Shown piece by piece: positions 55,843 through 64,000 of a DNA stretch of 64,000 nucleotides. Each line of letters starts with the position of its first letter. Positions within the stretch are counted from its first letter, which is position 1. The notes under the pieces were generated by a model. The model saw only the letters and a list, made by a program, of their open reading frames with translations, searched no databases and was not told where the DNA came from. This DNA comes from Spirochaetia bacterium. Lineage in GTDB: Bacteria; Spirochaetota; Spirochaetia; Sphaerochaetales; Sphaerochaetaceae. The stretch covers positions 2,218,784 to 2,282,783 of the forward strand of contig JAKVOU010000001.1 in the NCBI GenBank assembly GCA_022482625.1, written 5' to 3'. The position numbers and the translations under genes are program-made.

Positions 55843-56031
55843 ATGGCAGAAGCAAAGAAACTCAAGGTTACCTTGACTGGTGGACTTTCTGGTCGTATCC
55901 CAAACCAGCGCAAAACCGTCAAAGCTATTGGCCTTGGCAAGATTGGCAGTAGCGTAGTAATTGATGCTACTCCCGATATGTTGGGTATGGTACGTGTCAT
56001 TCAGCACCTTGTCAAAGTCGAGGAGATGTAA
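55843..56031 (+). CDS. rpmD: 50S ribosomal protein L30
   Basis: 62 residues: KLKVTLTGGLSGRIPNQRKT, then VKAIGLGKIGSSVVIDATPD and a final MVRVIQHLVKVEEM. ATG 55843 is chosen over an open frame four codons upstream inside rpsE, because it suits the family N-terminus and GGGGTTG lies before it. Confidence 0.94.
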   Translation: MAEAKKLKVTLTGGLSGRIPNQRKTVKAIGLGKIGSSVVIDATPDMLGMVRVIQHLVKVEEM

Positions 56032-56032
56032 G

Positions 56033-56464
56033 ATGGGACAGATTAAGGCACCTATCGGTGCAAATAAGAAAAAGACTATTGTCGGACGTGGGGCATCTTC
56101 CAAGGGCCGTACCTGTGGTAGGGGCAACAATGGACAGAATTCCCGTTCCGGCGGCGGTGTCCGTCCTGGCTTTGAGGGCGGTCAGATGCCCTTGTATCGT
56201 CGTGTTGCTACGAGAGGTTTTTCCAATGCGCCTTTTAAAAAGACCTATCAGCCTGTTGCCCTTAGTGCAATAGACAGGGTTTTTGAAGAAGGAGCAACGA
56301 TTAACCTTGATGCACTTAAGCAGGCAAAATTGGTCAAGGGACATGATGTCCAGGCTAAGATTCTTGCCAATGGCGAATTGACCAAGAAGGTAATTGTCGA
56401 GGGTCTGAAGGTGTCCGCTTCTGCAGCTGAGAAAATCAAAGCTGCCGGCGGAGAGATAAGATAA
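56033..56464 (+). CDS. rplO: 50S ribosomal protein L15
   Basis: 143 residues. The glycine-rich basic N-terminus (GRGASSKGRTCGRGNNGQNS, RSGGGVRPGFEGGQMPLYRR) and C-terminal VIVEGLKVSASAAEKIKAAG are typical. The ATG at 56033, one base after rpmD, follows GAGGAG; an open extension through rpmD is rejected. Confidence 0.95.
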   Translation: MGQIKAPIGANKKKTIVGRGASSKGRTCGRGNNGQNSRSGGGVRPGFEGGQMPLYRRVATRGFSNAPFKKTYQPVALSAIDRVFEEGATINLDALKQAKLVKGHDVQAKILANGELTKKVIVEGLKVSASAAEKIKAAGGEIR

Positions 56465-56485
56465 CATAAAAGAAGGTTGATCGCT

Positions 56486-57799
56486 ATGGCAAACTCCCTA
56501 GTAGACATGATGAGAATCAAGGAGTTGAGGCATAAATTCCTCATCACGTTCCTTCTGCTGCTTGTCAGCAGAGTGGGCGCGGTGATACCTATTCCAGGTA
56601 TTGACGTCAAGGTTCTCCAGCAATATTTCCTTTCCCAGAGCAGTTCGACGAATTTCGGTTTTACTGATTATCTGAACTTCTTTTCAGGTGGGGCATTTTC
56701 TAATTTTTCGCTTTTCATGTTGGGCGTCATGCCTTACATCAGTATGCAGATTATCCTGCAGTTGCTGATGGTTGTTGTTCCCAGCCTGAGGAAACTTGCG
56801 CAGGATCCCCATGGCGTAAAGAAAATACAAGAGTATACTCGTTACGGTACGATTGCAGTATGTTTGATTCAGTCCTATGTTATTACAATTTATGCTAATT
56901 CTATTCCGAACGTCATGACGATGAGTCGGTTGCCATTTACATTGATTGCAATGCTGTCGGTTACTGCAGGAAGTATGTTCCTTGTTTGGATAGGTGATAA
57001 GATTACTCAGTACGGGATAGGGAATGGCATCAGCCTGCTGATTTTTGCTGGTATTGTTGCCAGGATTCCTTCTGCTATCGTGACTCTGGTACAGAGTGTC
57101 AAGGCCGGAACCCTGAATGCTCTCGCACTGGTTGCCATATTTGTGATGTTTATCATCGTGGTTGGCTTGGTAGTATATGAGGAATCTGGTGAAAGAAAGA
57201 TTCCGGTGAACTATGCAAGGCGCGTGGTCGGTAGGAAAATGTATGGTGCTCAGAGTACTTACATTCCTATCAAGCTCAATCCAAGCAACGTCATTCCGGT
57301 TATCTTTGCATCAGCTTTGCTGTCTTTCCCTTTGCAGATTGCGGCAAATGCCGGAGCACAGGTAAAATGGCTGGCTACTTTTGCCAACTGGCTGAATCCT
57401 CAGGGCGCCCCCTACGCAATAATCTATGCCCTGTTGATCATTGGTTTTGCTTATTTCTATACACAGGTTACCTTGAATCCTGTTGACATGGCAAAGCAGA
57501 TTCGTGAGAATGGTGGGTCGGTCCCAGGCATCCGGAGCGAAAGGCTTGAAGAATACCTTACACGGGTAATCAACAGAGTCATACTTCCCGGTTCCCTGTT
57601 TTTGGCTTTCATTGCTCTGATACCTACTTTGTTGCAGAGATCACTTAACCTACCGGCATCAGTCTCGATGCTGTTCGGTGGTACTTCTCTGATCATCATG
57701 GTCGGTGTCGATCTTGATTTCATGAAGCAGGTCGAGGGTGTAATGAAAATGCATCACCAGGATGGTATATTTGGCCAGAGCAAGTCGAGAAAATATTAG
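56486..57799 (+). CDS. secY: Preprotein translocase subunit SecY
   Basis: 437-residue channel protein with ten membrane helices. Visible: plug-region segment after helix 1 (IPIPGIDV), the cytoplasmic loop EESGERKIPVNYARRVVGRK, and NPVDMAKQIRENGGSVPGIR. A TTG at 56477 is in frame, but the AGAAGG ribosome site abuts it, so ATG 56486 fits better. SecE is encoded earlier in the window. Confidence 0.96.
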   Translation: MANSLVDMMRIKELRHKFLITFLLLLVSRVGAVIPIPGIDVKVLQQYFLSQSSSTNFGFTDYLNFFSGGAFSNFSLFMLGVMPYISMQIILQLLMVVVPSLRKLAQDPHGVKKIQEYTRYGTIAVCLIQSYVITIYANSIPNVMTMSRLPFTLIAMLSVTAGSMFLVWIGDKITQYGIGNGISLLIFAGIVARIPSAIVTLVQSVKAGTLNALALVAIFVMFIIVVGLVVYEESGERKIPVNYARRVVGRKMYGAQSTYIPIKLNPSNVIPVIFASALLSFPLQIAANAGAQVKWLATFANWLNPQGAPYAIIYALLIIGFAYFYTQVTLNPVDMAKQIRENGGSVPGIRSERLEEYLTRVINRVILPGSLFLAFIALIPTLLQRSLNLPASVSMLFGGTSLIIMVGVDLDFMKQVEGVMKMHHQDGIFGQSKSRKY

Positions 57800-57808
57800 G
57801 AGCTTAGT

Positions 57809-57922
57809 ATGAAAGTAAGAGCAAGTGTCAAACCAATTTGTGACAAGTGCAAGGTAATCAAGAGACATGGCGTGGTTCGGATCATCTGTGAGAACCCGAA
57901 GCATAAGCAGAGACAGAAGTAA
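57809..57922 (+). CDS. rpmJ: 50S ribosomal protein L36
   Basis: 37 residues: [20 protein letters not shown], then [17 protein letters not shown]. The zinc ligands C11, C14, C27 and H32 are all kept. TAGGAG precedes the ATG. It follows secY directly; adk, map and infA, common here in other bacteria, are absent. Confidence 0.95.
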   Translation: MKVRASVKPICDKCKVIKRHGVVRIICENPKHKQRQK

Positions 57923-57971
57923 AGTTCGGTGAGAGCCGCTCTTCTATAGATAAGAATTCAGGAGGCCTTTA

Positions 57972-58337
57972 ATGGCAAGAATTGCAGGTGTTGACTTGCC
58001 GAACAAAGCTGTTAAGATTGCATTGACGTATATCTACGGCATCGGCAGTGTCTCGGCGATGGATATTTGCAAGAAGACAAATATCAATCCCGATGTAAGA
58101 ATTAATACCCTTGACTCCGATCAATTGGCAGATCTCCGCCATGTGATTGAGTCTGATTACAAAGTGGAAGGACGTCTTCGCACGGAAGTCGCCCTGAACA
58201 TCAAGCGCCTGATGGACATCGGTTGCTATCGTGGACTTCGACACAGGAAAGGTTTGCCTGTGCGAGGACAGAGAACAAAGACCAATGCCCGAACTCGTAA
58301 GGGTAAGAAGAAAACCGTCGCAGGAAAGAAGAAATAA
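57972..58337 (+). CDS. rpsM: 30S ribosomal protein S13
   Basis: 121 residues; bridges the subunits with S19. [20 protein letters not shown], a helix-two-turn-helix core, [20 protein letters not shown] and a Lys-rich tail. GGAGG is the ribosome site. First gene of the alpha operon. Confidence 0.96.
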   Translation: MARIAGVDLPNKAVKIALTYIYGIGSVSAMDICKKTNINPDVRINTLDSDQLADLRHVIESDYKVEGRLRTEVALNIKRLMDIGCYRGLRHRKGLPVRGQRTKTNARTRKGKKKTVAGKKK

Positions 58338-58347
58338 GGAGTAGGTG

Positions 58348-58725
58348 ATGGCTAAAGCAAAAAGAAAAGTCAAGAAGACTGTCTATGATGGCAATGTCTA
58401 CATCCAGGCAACCTTCAACAATACTATTGTGACGATCACCGACCTTGAGGGCAATGCCATTTCGTGGGCGAGTGCCGGCGGGCTTGGTTTCCGCGGTGCA
58501 AAAAAATCCACTCCCTATGCTGCACAGACAACTTGTGAGACAGCAGCAAAGAAGGCTATGGATTCAGGCCTTCGCGAAGTAAACGTCTTCGTCAAAGGAC
58601 CGGGTGTCGGACGGGAAAGTGCAATCAGGGCCTTGGGTGTCCTTGGTTTGACTGTTCGTTCTATCCGCGATGTTACCCCGATCCCACACAATGGTTGTCG
58701 TCCGCGCAAGACTCGCAGGGTGTGA
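58348..58725 (+). CDS. rpsK: 30S ribosomal protein S11
   Basis: 125 residues; 30S platform protein. [40 protein letters not shown] and the C-terminal [20 protein letters not shown] 58348 follows AAGGAG; a GTG just before it is in frame but badly spaced. Confidence 0.96.
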   Translation: MAKAKRKVKKTVYDGNVYIQATFNNTIVTITDLEGNAISWASAGGLGFRGAKKSTPYAAQTTCETAAKKAMDSGLREVNVFVKGPGVGRESAIRALGVLGLTVRSIRDVTPIPHNGCRPRKTRRV

Positions 58726-58753
58726 TGAAGTATCACCTTTCTGTGGCGTCTGA

Positions 58754-58814
58754 CCATAGATGGTGTTGCAGGAATATAGGTAGGGCTCTGAAGGGGCCTT
58801 GCCTGTATCTATGG
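58754..58814 (+). promoter_or_regulatory. Long hairpin between rpsK and rpoA
   Basis: CCATAGAT (58754-58761) pairs with ATCTATGG (58807-58814), enclosing a second stem, AGGTAGGGCTC with GGGGCCTTGCCT (58778-58804). There is no T run. It fills the place where rpsD normally sits in the alpha operon and may control rpoA-rplQ expression or be an mRNA processing site. Confidence 0.55.
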
Positions 58815-58874
58815 AGCAACAGGAAACTCTGTTTTGCAGATTTGTTGTTGCATTCCAGATATTAAGGAGTAACC

Positions 58875-59927
58875 ATGGCACGTAAAAACCTCTTGAAAGG
58901 CTTCAAGAAACCAAAGGGGATTAGTTTCGAGCACAATGCGGTTGAACCGAATTATGGCAAGTTCATTGCCTATCCTTTTGAACGTGGCTTCGGTACCACT
59001 ATCGGGAATACGCTTCGAAGGATTCTTCTTTCCTCAATACAAGGTTATGCAGTTACTGCCGTGAAGTTCACAAGTTACAATGAGGAAGGTGTTCCCCATA
59101 TGATTACCAGTGAGTTTGATCAACTTCCTGGTGTCCGTGAGGATATTTCCGAAATCATTGCAGCTCTCAAGAAATTGCAGATTCATATGCCAGAAGATTC
59201 CGAGGGCGTTAATTTGCTTATCCCTTGCAAAGGCCCTGGTGTCATTACTGGTGCAAACTTTGAGAGAGATCAGGTTGAAATTACCAATAAGGATCTTGAA
59301 ATCTTCACGATGATGGATGATGCAAATATCGAGATGGAAGTACAGATTGACTTCGGTCGTGGATATGTGCCTTCTGAAATCAATGAGAAGTATATTGAAG
59401 AAGTCGGTACGATTCCCATCGATGCATTCTTTTCCCCTGTGACTCGCGTCAAGTATTCCATTGAACCGACACGTGTCGGTTATCGCAATGACTATGACAA
59501 GCTGATCCTTGAGATTTATACGGATGGGACTATTGCTCCCGTCAATGCTCTTGCAGAAGCTGCAAAGATTGCTAAGGAGCATTTTTCCGTATTTATCAAT
59601 TTTGATGAGGCTTTGATCAACAGTGAAGAGGAAATCGACGAAGAGGAAGAAAGAGTCAGAAAGATTCTTAATACTTCCGTTGAAGAACTTGAGTTGACTG
59701 TTCGTTCAAGCAATTGTTTGAAAAATGCAAATATCCGCACGATCGGAGATTTGACAAAGAAGACCGAAGATGAGATTGCAAAGACACGGAACTTCGGAAA
59801 GAAGTCCCTGTCTGAAATCAAGGAAAAGCTCAAAGAGTGGAACCTTAGTCTCGGTATGACTGATTACAGCGTACTGAAGAACGCTGTCAATGTACCTAGC
59901 AAGAAGGAACAAGAAGATGAAACATAG
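58875..59927 (+). CDS. rpoA: DNA-directed RNA polymerase subunit alpha
   Basis: 350 residues. The N-terminal assembly domain (about 1-235; [20 protein letters not shown]) is joined by an acidic linker ([11 protein letters not shown]) to the C-terminal DNA- and activator-binding domain (about 270-335; [33 protein letters not shown]). AAGGAG precedes the ATG. Its end overlaps rplQ by 11 bases. Confidence 0.97.
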   Translation: MARKNLLKGFKKPKGISFEHNAVEPNYGKFIAYPFERGFGTTIGNTLRRILLSSIQGYAVTAVKFTSYNEEGVPHMITSEFDQLPGVREDISEIIAALKKLQIHMPEDSEGVNLLIPCKGPGVITGANFERDQVEITNKDLEIFTMMDDANIEMEVQIDFGRGYVPSEINEKYIEEVGTIPIDAFFSPVTRVKYSIEPTRVGYRNDYDKLILEIYTDGTIAPVNALAEAAKIAKEHFSVFINFDEALINSEEEIDEEEERVRKILNTSVEELELTVRSSNCLKNANIRTIGDLTKKTEDEIAKTRNFGKKSLSEIKEKLKEWNLSLGMTDYSVLKNAVNVPSKKEQEDET

Positions 59928-60294
59928 GATAGGTTTTAACCAACTCAGCAGAACCACCGCGGAACGCAAGGCAATGCTGCGCAACATGGTGACCTCACTC
60001 TTCCGCTATGAGAAGATTGAGACTACCAAGGCAAAGGCTCTGGAAGCTAGAAGAATGGCTGAAAAGATGATTACACGTGCGAAGGTCGACAGTGTCCATA
60101 ATCGTCGTATGATCAACAGGGATATCAAGGACCAGGCTGTTCTCAATAAGCTTTTTACAGAAATCGCCCCTAAGAATGCAGATCGCAACGGTGGTTATAC
60201 TCGTATTCTCAAGACAAACTATCGCCTTGGTGATGCTGCAGAAATGGCCATTCTCGAACTGGTCGAAAAGAAGACCGAGACAAAAGAAGGCTAA
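59917..60294 (+). CDS. rplQ: 50S ribosomal protein L17
   Basis: 125 residues: [40 protein letters not shown] and the C-terminal [23 protein letters not shown] 59917 lies inside the rpoA end, with AAGAAGGAAC as ribosome site; the upstream in-frame extension is rpoA in another frame. Last gene of the ribosomal supercluster. Confidence 0.96.
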   Translation: MKHRIGFNQLSRTTAERKAMLRNMVTSLFRYEKIETTKAKALEARRMAEKMITRAKVDSVHNRRMINRDIKDQAVLNKLFTEIAPKNADRNGGYTRILKTNYRLGDAAEMAILELVEKKTETKEG

Positions 60295-60380
60295 GCTGTC
60301 CTACCAGACAGCGTGTCCAGGACGGAGAGAAAAAAGCCTCCACCACCCTGAATGCACAATTCAAAGCTACTAAGCTGAAG

Positions 60381-60405
60381 CCGCTACTACCGTAGCGGTT
60401 TTTCT
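60381..60405 (+). terminator. Terminator of the alpha operon
   Basis: CCGCTAC (60381-60387) pairs exactly with GTAGCGG (60392-60398), followed by TTTTTCTTTT. Confidence 0.88.
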
Positions 60406-60496
60406 TTTGGTTTGATTCAGTTTGATTAATCTGTTTTCCAGTCAGTTGATATTTTTTCAACTTGTCTTTCTATCTCTTTGCTGTGCAACATTAAAC

Positions 60497-60525
60497 TTGA
60501 CAAACAAATTGATGTTGCATAGAAT
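60497..60525 (+). promoter_or_regulatory. Promoter of rny
   Basis: TTGACA (60497-60502), 17-base spacer and TAGAAT (60520-60525), 28 bases before the rny ATG and after the alpha-operon terminator. Confidence 0.8.
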
Positions 60526-60553
60526 TGATACAATTGCATTAAGGAGAAAGGAC

Positions 60554-62083
60554 ATGAATATATTGCTAAATCTCCTTCTTGTGGTACTTGGGATTATCAT
60601 CGGTTTTATTGTACGATGGATATTCTCTAAGTTTAAATTGACTTCCGTTGAACAGAAAGCTGAACGACTTGATAGAGAAGCAGCAAAAGAAGCTGAGGCG
60701 AAGAGCAAGGAGTTAATCCTGGAGGCACGAGACCGAATGTTGCAGGAGCAGCAGCAGGTCGAAAAGGAATCCAGGGAGCGACGTAATGAGATCCAACGAT
60801 CCGAGAAGCGAGTCCTGCAGAAGGAAGAGGCTCTCGAACAGAAGCAAGAAGAACTTGAGGTAGCCAAGGGCCATTTGGAGGATCAAAAGAAAGATCTGGA
60901 TGCGAGGGAAACCGAGCTTTCAGAAAGAGAGAAATCAATTCTTTCCGAATTGGAACACATCGCTCAGATGAGCAGTGAAGAAGCAAAACAACTTATTATT
61001 GAGAGGATGGAAGGCGAAGCAAAGCGAGACGGACAGTCTGTCATAAATAAAATAGAGACGGAAACCCAATTGCGGGCAGACAAAGTTGCAAGGGATATTA
61101 TCCTTACTTCAATTCAACGGATGGCAACCGAGGTCAGCGGAGATGCGACCATTGCTTCTGTCAGCTTGCCTAGTGATGAGATGAAAGGTCGTATCATTGG
61201 CCGTGAGGGGCGTAATATCAGGACTTTGGAAACCCTCACTGGGGTTGATGTCATTATTGATGATACTCCTGAGGCTGTTGTCATTTCCTGCTTCGATCCA
61301 GTGAGAAAGGAAATTGCCCGTGTTGCGCTTGAAAGGTTGGTACAGGATGGCAGGATTCATCCCTCACGAATAGAAGAAGTAGTCAATAAGGTTGCCAAGG
61401 AAGTTGACAGAACCATTGCTGATGAAGGTGAAAAAGTTGTCTTTGACCTAGGTATCCATAATATGAGCCAGGAAATGATCCGTGCACTCGGACGATTGTA
61501 CTTCAGGACCAGCTATGGACAGAATGTATTGGATCACAGTAGGGAAGTTGCAGTCCTTTCGGGTATGATAGCCAGTGAGGTCGGCGCTGACAGTGAAGTT
61601 GCAAAGCGTGCTGGCCTGCTCCATGATATCGGCAAAGGCACGGAAACGGAAAGCGAAGCTAACCATGCTGAGCTCGGTGCCGAACAAGCCAAGAGACTGG
61701 GAGAAGATCCTGTCATAGTCAATGCTATTCTTGCTCACCACAATGATGTTGAACCTCAGAGCAGTGAGGCTGTTATCGTGCAGATTGCCGATGCCATCAG
61801 TGCTGCCCGTCCTGGTGCCAGACGTGAAACGCTGGACAATTATATCAAGAGACTGGAAAGCCTTGAGAAAATTGCCGAAAGTTTTGCCGGAGTGGACAAA
61901 GCTTTTGCAGTCCAGGCCGGTAGGGAGTTGCGGATTCTCGTCAACAATGAAACCGTCAGTGACCAAGAAGCCAAGGAATTGGCAAAGAACATTGCCCAGA
62001 GAATCGAAGCTGAACTTCGTTATCCGGGTAGGATCAAGGTAACTATCATAAGAGAAACTCGAGTTATTGAATACGCTCGTTAG
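60554..62083 (+). CDS. rny: Ribonuclease Y
   Basis: Membrane-anchored endoribonuclease that starts mRNA decay. 509 residues: an N-terminal membrane helix (about 3-24), a long charged coiled coil (about 30-190), a KH domain with RIIGREGRNIRTLE near 213-226, and an HD hydrolase domain with the catalytic His-Asp near 357-358 (LLHDIGKG). ATG 60554 follows AAGGAGAAAGG; the upstream extension would cross the promoter. It is transcribed alone or with the ymdB-like gene. Confidence 0.96.
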   Translation: MNILLNLLLVVLGIIIGFIVRWIFSKFKLTSVEQKAERLDREAAKEAEAKSKELILEARDRMLQEQQQVEKESRERRNEIQRSEKRVLQKEEALEQKQEELEVAKGHLEDQKKDLDARETELSEREKSILSELEHIAQMSSEEAKQLIIERMEGEAKRDGQSVINKIETETQLRADKVARDIILTSIQRMATEVSGDATIASVSLPSDEMKGRIIGREGRNIRTLETLTGVDVIIDDTPEAVVISCFDPVRKEIARVALERLVQDGRIHPSRIEEVVNKVAKEVDRTIADEGEKVVFDLGIHNMSQEMIRALGRLYFRTSYGQNVLDHSREVAVLSGMIASEVGADSEVAKRAGLLHDIGKGTETESEANHAELGAEQAKRLGEDPVIVNAILAHHNDVEPQSSEAVIVQIADAISAARPGARRETLDNYIKRLESLEKIAESFAGVDKAFAVQAGRELRILVNNETVSDQEAKELAKNIAQRIEAELRYPGRIKVTIIRETRVIEYAR

Positions 62084-62100
62084 ACAATTTTCTCGGTAGC

Positions 62101-62138
62101 AGGGGAGGTGCCTTGAAAAGGCCCTCCCTATTGTTTTG
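62101..62138 (+). terminator. Probable terminator after rny
   Basis: Nested stems AGGGGAGG with CCTCCCT and GCCTT with AAGGC (loop GAA), followed by ATTGTTTTG. The tail is only partly T, so termination may be partial and the next gene may be read through. Confidence 0.5.
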
Positions 62139-62151
62139 TAAGGAAGGAAAG

Positions 62152-62952
62152 ATGGCGGAAGGAAACATCATAACTGCACTAGTGCTGGGCGATGTATGCG
62201 GACAACCGGGCATGCGGGCTCTGTTTATGGGGCTTGGACAGCTGATGAAGGATTATCATAGTGATGTAGTCGTAGTAAATGGAGAAAATGCGGCAGCTGG
62301 TTTTGGCCTTGCAGAAGAACAGAAAAGACAGCTTTTTTCCCTTGGCGTTGATGTCATTACAAGTGGCAATCACATATGGCAGCAGGAAGATCTGGTTGAA
62401 TCCTTGAAGAATGATCCCTATCTTCTGCGTCCTTTGAACTATCCGCCGAAGGTACTCGGTCATGGCAGTGCCATCGTGGAGCGGAAAGGTTACAAGATAG
62501 CTGTGCTGAATCTTCAGGGCCGGGTCAACATGCCTATAACAGATTGTCCTTTCCGTTGCGGTGCCGATGCTGTACGTAACCTGCAGAACACGGTCTCTGC
62601 CATTCTTATAGATTTCCATGCTGAAAGTCCTGAGGAGAAAAAAGCACTGGCTTTCCATCTCGATGGAAGTGTCAGTGCCGTACTCGGAACACATACACAT
62701 GTCCAAACGAATGATGAGATGATTTTGCCTAAAGGGACCGGGTTTATCACTGATCTCGGTATATGTGGGCCTAGTGAGAGCGTCATAGGTTCTGACCCTG
62801 CCCTTTCTATCCAAAAACAGATGACACAGATGCCCTTGCGTACACAGATTGCAGATACTGCACCGATGATCTGCGGAGTTTGCCTTAAGATTGACGGAAG
62901 CAACGGGCATACGCTCGCCATAGAACGAATCATGAGGAAGTTTACATTCTGA
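62152..62952 (+). CDS. YmdB-type metallophosphoesterase (TIGR00282 family)
   Basis: 266-residue calcineurin-like phosphoesterase. Metal-binding motifs in order: GDVCGQPG (near 12-19), NGENAAAG, SGNHIWQ and GTHTHVQT; the block LPKGTGFITDLGICGPSESV is specific to this family. In B. subtilis YmdB is a 2',3'-cAMP phosphodiesterase next to rny and affects RNase Y-related behaviour. The same neighbourhood here supports that family. ATG 62152 follows AAGGAAGG; a TTG at 62113 lies within the terminator-like stem and is rejected. Confidence 0.92.
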   Translation: MAEGNIITALVLGDVCGQPGMRALFMGLGQLMKDYHSDVVVVNGENAAAGFGLAEEQKRQLFSLGVDVITSGNHIWQQEDLVESLKNDPYLLRPLNYPPKVLGHGSAIVERKGYKIAVLNLQGRVNMPITDCPFRCGADAVRNLQNTVSAILIDFHAESPEEKKALAFHLDGSVSAVLGTHTHVQTNDEMILPKGTGFITDLGICGPSESVIGSDPALSIQKQMTQMPLRTQIADTAPMICGVCLKIDGSNGHTLAIERIMRKFTF

Positions 62953-62953
62953 G

Positions 62954-63727
62954 ATGATATCCAAGAAAACACCATTGCTGAAAAAACTCTGTCAGGACTT
63001 TCCGGAATTTTCAAAAGACCGGTTGCTTGCGTATGTAGTTTGTCGAAACGTGCTAGCCAATGGTGAGCTTGTCACAGATCCAAAGGCAAAAATAGATGAA
63101 GACAGTGACATATCATTTACTTTTGACCGATATGTATCGCGTGGCGGCCTGAAACTTGAGGCTGCGCTGAGTGCTTTTGATGTTTCTGTAAAAGGTCTTG
63201 TCGTGCTTGATGCCGGTGCCTCTACAGGAGGCTTTACCGATTGTCTTTTGCAGCATGAAGCCCGTCTTGTACATAGCGTGGATGTTGGCTACAACCAGCT
63301 GGATTGGAAATTACGTGCAGACAATAGGGTCTTGGTGCATGAAAAGACAAATATAATGGCAGTGGAAGCGCTTGATCCTGTTCCTGATGCAGCTGTCTGT
63401 GATCTTTCTTTTCGATCGATCAAAGGTGCTGCCTCTCATATTCTTTCGCTCTGCAATGATACGTTCCTGTTGGGATTGATAAAGCCACAGTTCGAAGTAC
63501 CAAGATGGGAGAAAGATTTTACGGGGGTCATCCATGATCCGTCCTTGTTGCAGGAAACCATGCTTCATGTGTGGGAAAACCTACAGGAAGATGAAGTCGA
63601 CATAGTAAAGATGATCAGCAGCCCGATAAAAGGAAGGAAAGGCAACGTTGAGTTCATGGCGTTGCTGAAAAAAGGAAGCGGGCAGGATTACAGAGATTTC
63701 CTTTCACTTTATGAATCCTGCCTATAG
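62954..63727 (+). CDS. tlyA: TlyA family rRNA (cytidine-2'-O)-methyltransferase
   Basis: 257 residues: an N-terminal S4 RNA-binding domain (about 3-62), the linker VSRGGLKLEAA, and an FtsJ-like Rossmann methyltransferase with SAM motif VLDAGASTGGFTDCLLQ at 84-100 and the catalytic-type lysine in LIKPQFEV. In mycobacteria TlyA methylates both 16S and 23S rRNA; shorter TlyA forms do only one. It starts one base after the phosphoesterase gene, so they are coupled. Formerly named hemolysin A. Confidence 0.93.
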   Translation: MISKKTPLLKKLCQDFPEFSKDRLLAYVVCRNVLANGELVTDPKAKIDEDSDISFTFDRYVSRGGLKLEAALSAFDVSVKGLVVLDAGASTGGFTDCLLQHEARLVHSVDVGYNQLDWKLRADNRVLVHEKTNIMAVEALDPVPDAAVCDLSFRSIKGAASHILSLCNDTFLLGLIKPQFEVPRWEKDFTGVIHDPSLLQETMLHVWENLQEDEVDIVKMISSPIKGRKGNVEFMALLKKGSGQDYRDFLSLYESCL

Positions 63728-64000
63728 GCTTTTCCATCAATGAGCAGTACAAAGGTATTCCCGGCTTTCAGCCCATTCGCTGTAGCCTTCAGCTGGTTGA
63801 TTGCTTTCGTCAGGTCGTTGCTGTCAAGCAGATCAGCGGAAAGATTGAGATATGTGATACCCTTTGCGACCGTTATGCCCAGCAACCTGGTCTTTTCAGG
63901 TATATAAGTCAGGGATAGGTCTTCAAGGACAGTTTTGTCTGGTCCTTTCAGAAGTACTTCGAATGTCCCGTGGTAGAGGTCATTGTTCTTGTCCAATGAC
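63709..64000 (-). CDS. Unidentified protein, C-terminal part (runs off the window)
   Basis: An open minus-strand frame enters from the window edge and ends in TAA at 63709-63711, overlapping the last 19 bases of tlyA on the opposite strand. At least 96 residues are visible, with alternating beta-type pattern: YHGTFEVLLKGPDKTVLEDL, RLLGITVAKGITYLNLSADL and NQLKATANGLKAGNTFVLLI. The last part (Asn-x-Phe-Val-Leu-Leu-Ile-Asp-Gly-Lys) resembles the end of GerMN-type domains found in sporulation and spirochaetal proteins; this is a tentative likeness. The true start lies outside. Confidence 0.7.
   Translation of the reverse strand, partial: SLDKNNDLYHGTFEVLLKGPDKTVLEDLSLTYIPEKTRLLGITVAKGITYLNLSADLLDSNDLTKAINQLKATANGLKAGNTFVLLIDGKAYRQDS

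Overview
The window is chromosomal DNA from a spirochaete, most likely Sphaerochaeta or a close relative. This is inferred from the 16S/23S sequence style, from exported proteins whose signal peptides end in Phe-Ala-Asn-Gly followed by acidic residues, and from a ribosomal supercluster in which rpsD, infA, adk and fusA are absent from their usual places. I could not run a database search, so the genus is an inference.

Layout. Positions 1-1758 are the 3' part of a first rRNA operon (23S, 5S). Positions 2314-6853 hold a fused DUF1538 membrane protein with a tandem PII-like protein, an AAA/DUF4143 ATPase behind an operator-like dyad, and a nitroreductase. A complete second rRNA operon follows in the same orientation at about 6959-12381: 16S, tRNA-Ala(TGC), 23S, 5S, then a divergent extra 5S. 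The first 1773 bases of the window recur without a difference I could find at 10427-12199. Positions 12477-15400 carry a methionine-type ABC transporter (metN, metI, metQ), with metI and metQ each broken by one extra base. Next come rmuC, an ornithine carbamoyltransferase gene and, on the minus strand, an AraC regulator, a sugar-binding protein, an IS110-family element, a TIM-barrel isomerase and a Gfo/Idh/MocA dehydrogenase, apparently a sugar or polyol catabolic locus split by the IS. A TetR gene with a clear operator, clpB, a MobA-like nucleotidyltransferase, a frameshifted DUF554 gene and glycogen phosphorylase lead to an IS1634-type element flanked by a 34-bp target duplication.

From 33116 to the end the window is almost entirely core expression machinery on the plus strand: tRNA-Thr, rpmG, tRNA-Trp, secE, nusG, rplKAJL, rpoBC, rpsLG, tuf, and the S10, spc and alpha operons through rplQ. 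Then come RNase Y, a YmdB-type phosphodiesterase and a TlyA rRNA methyltransferase. These genes work together in rRNA production, ribosome assembly, transcription and protein export. Several leaders carry visible regulatory structures, the clearest being an L1-binding mimic before rplK.

Quality note. Five single-base +1 disruptions fall in four conserved genes (metI, metQ, DUF554, rpoC twice). rpoC is essential, so at least its two disruptions are probably errors in the sequence. The others may be errors too.
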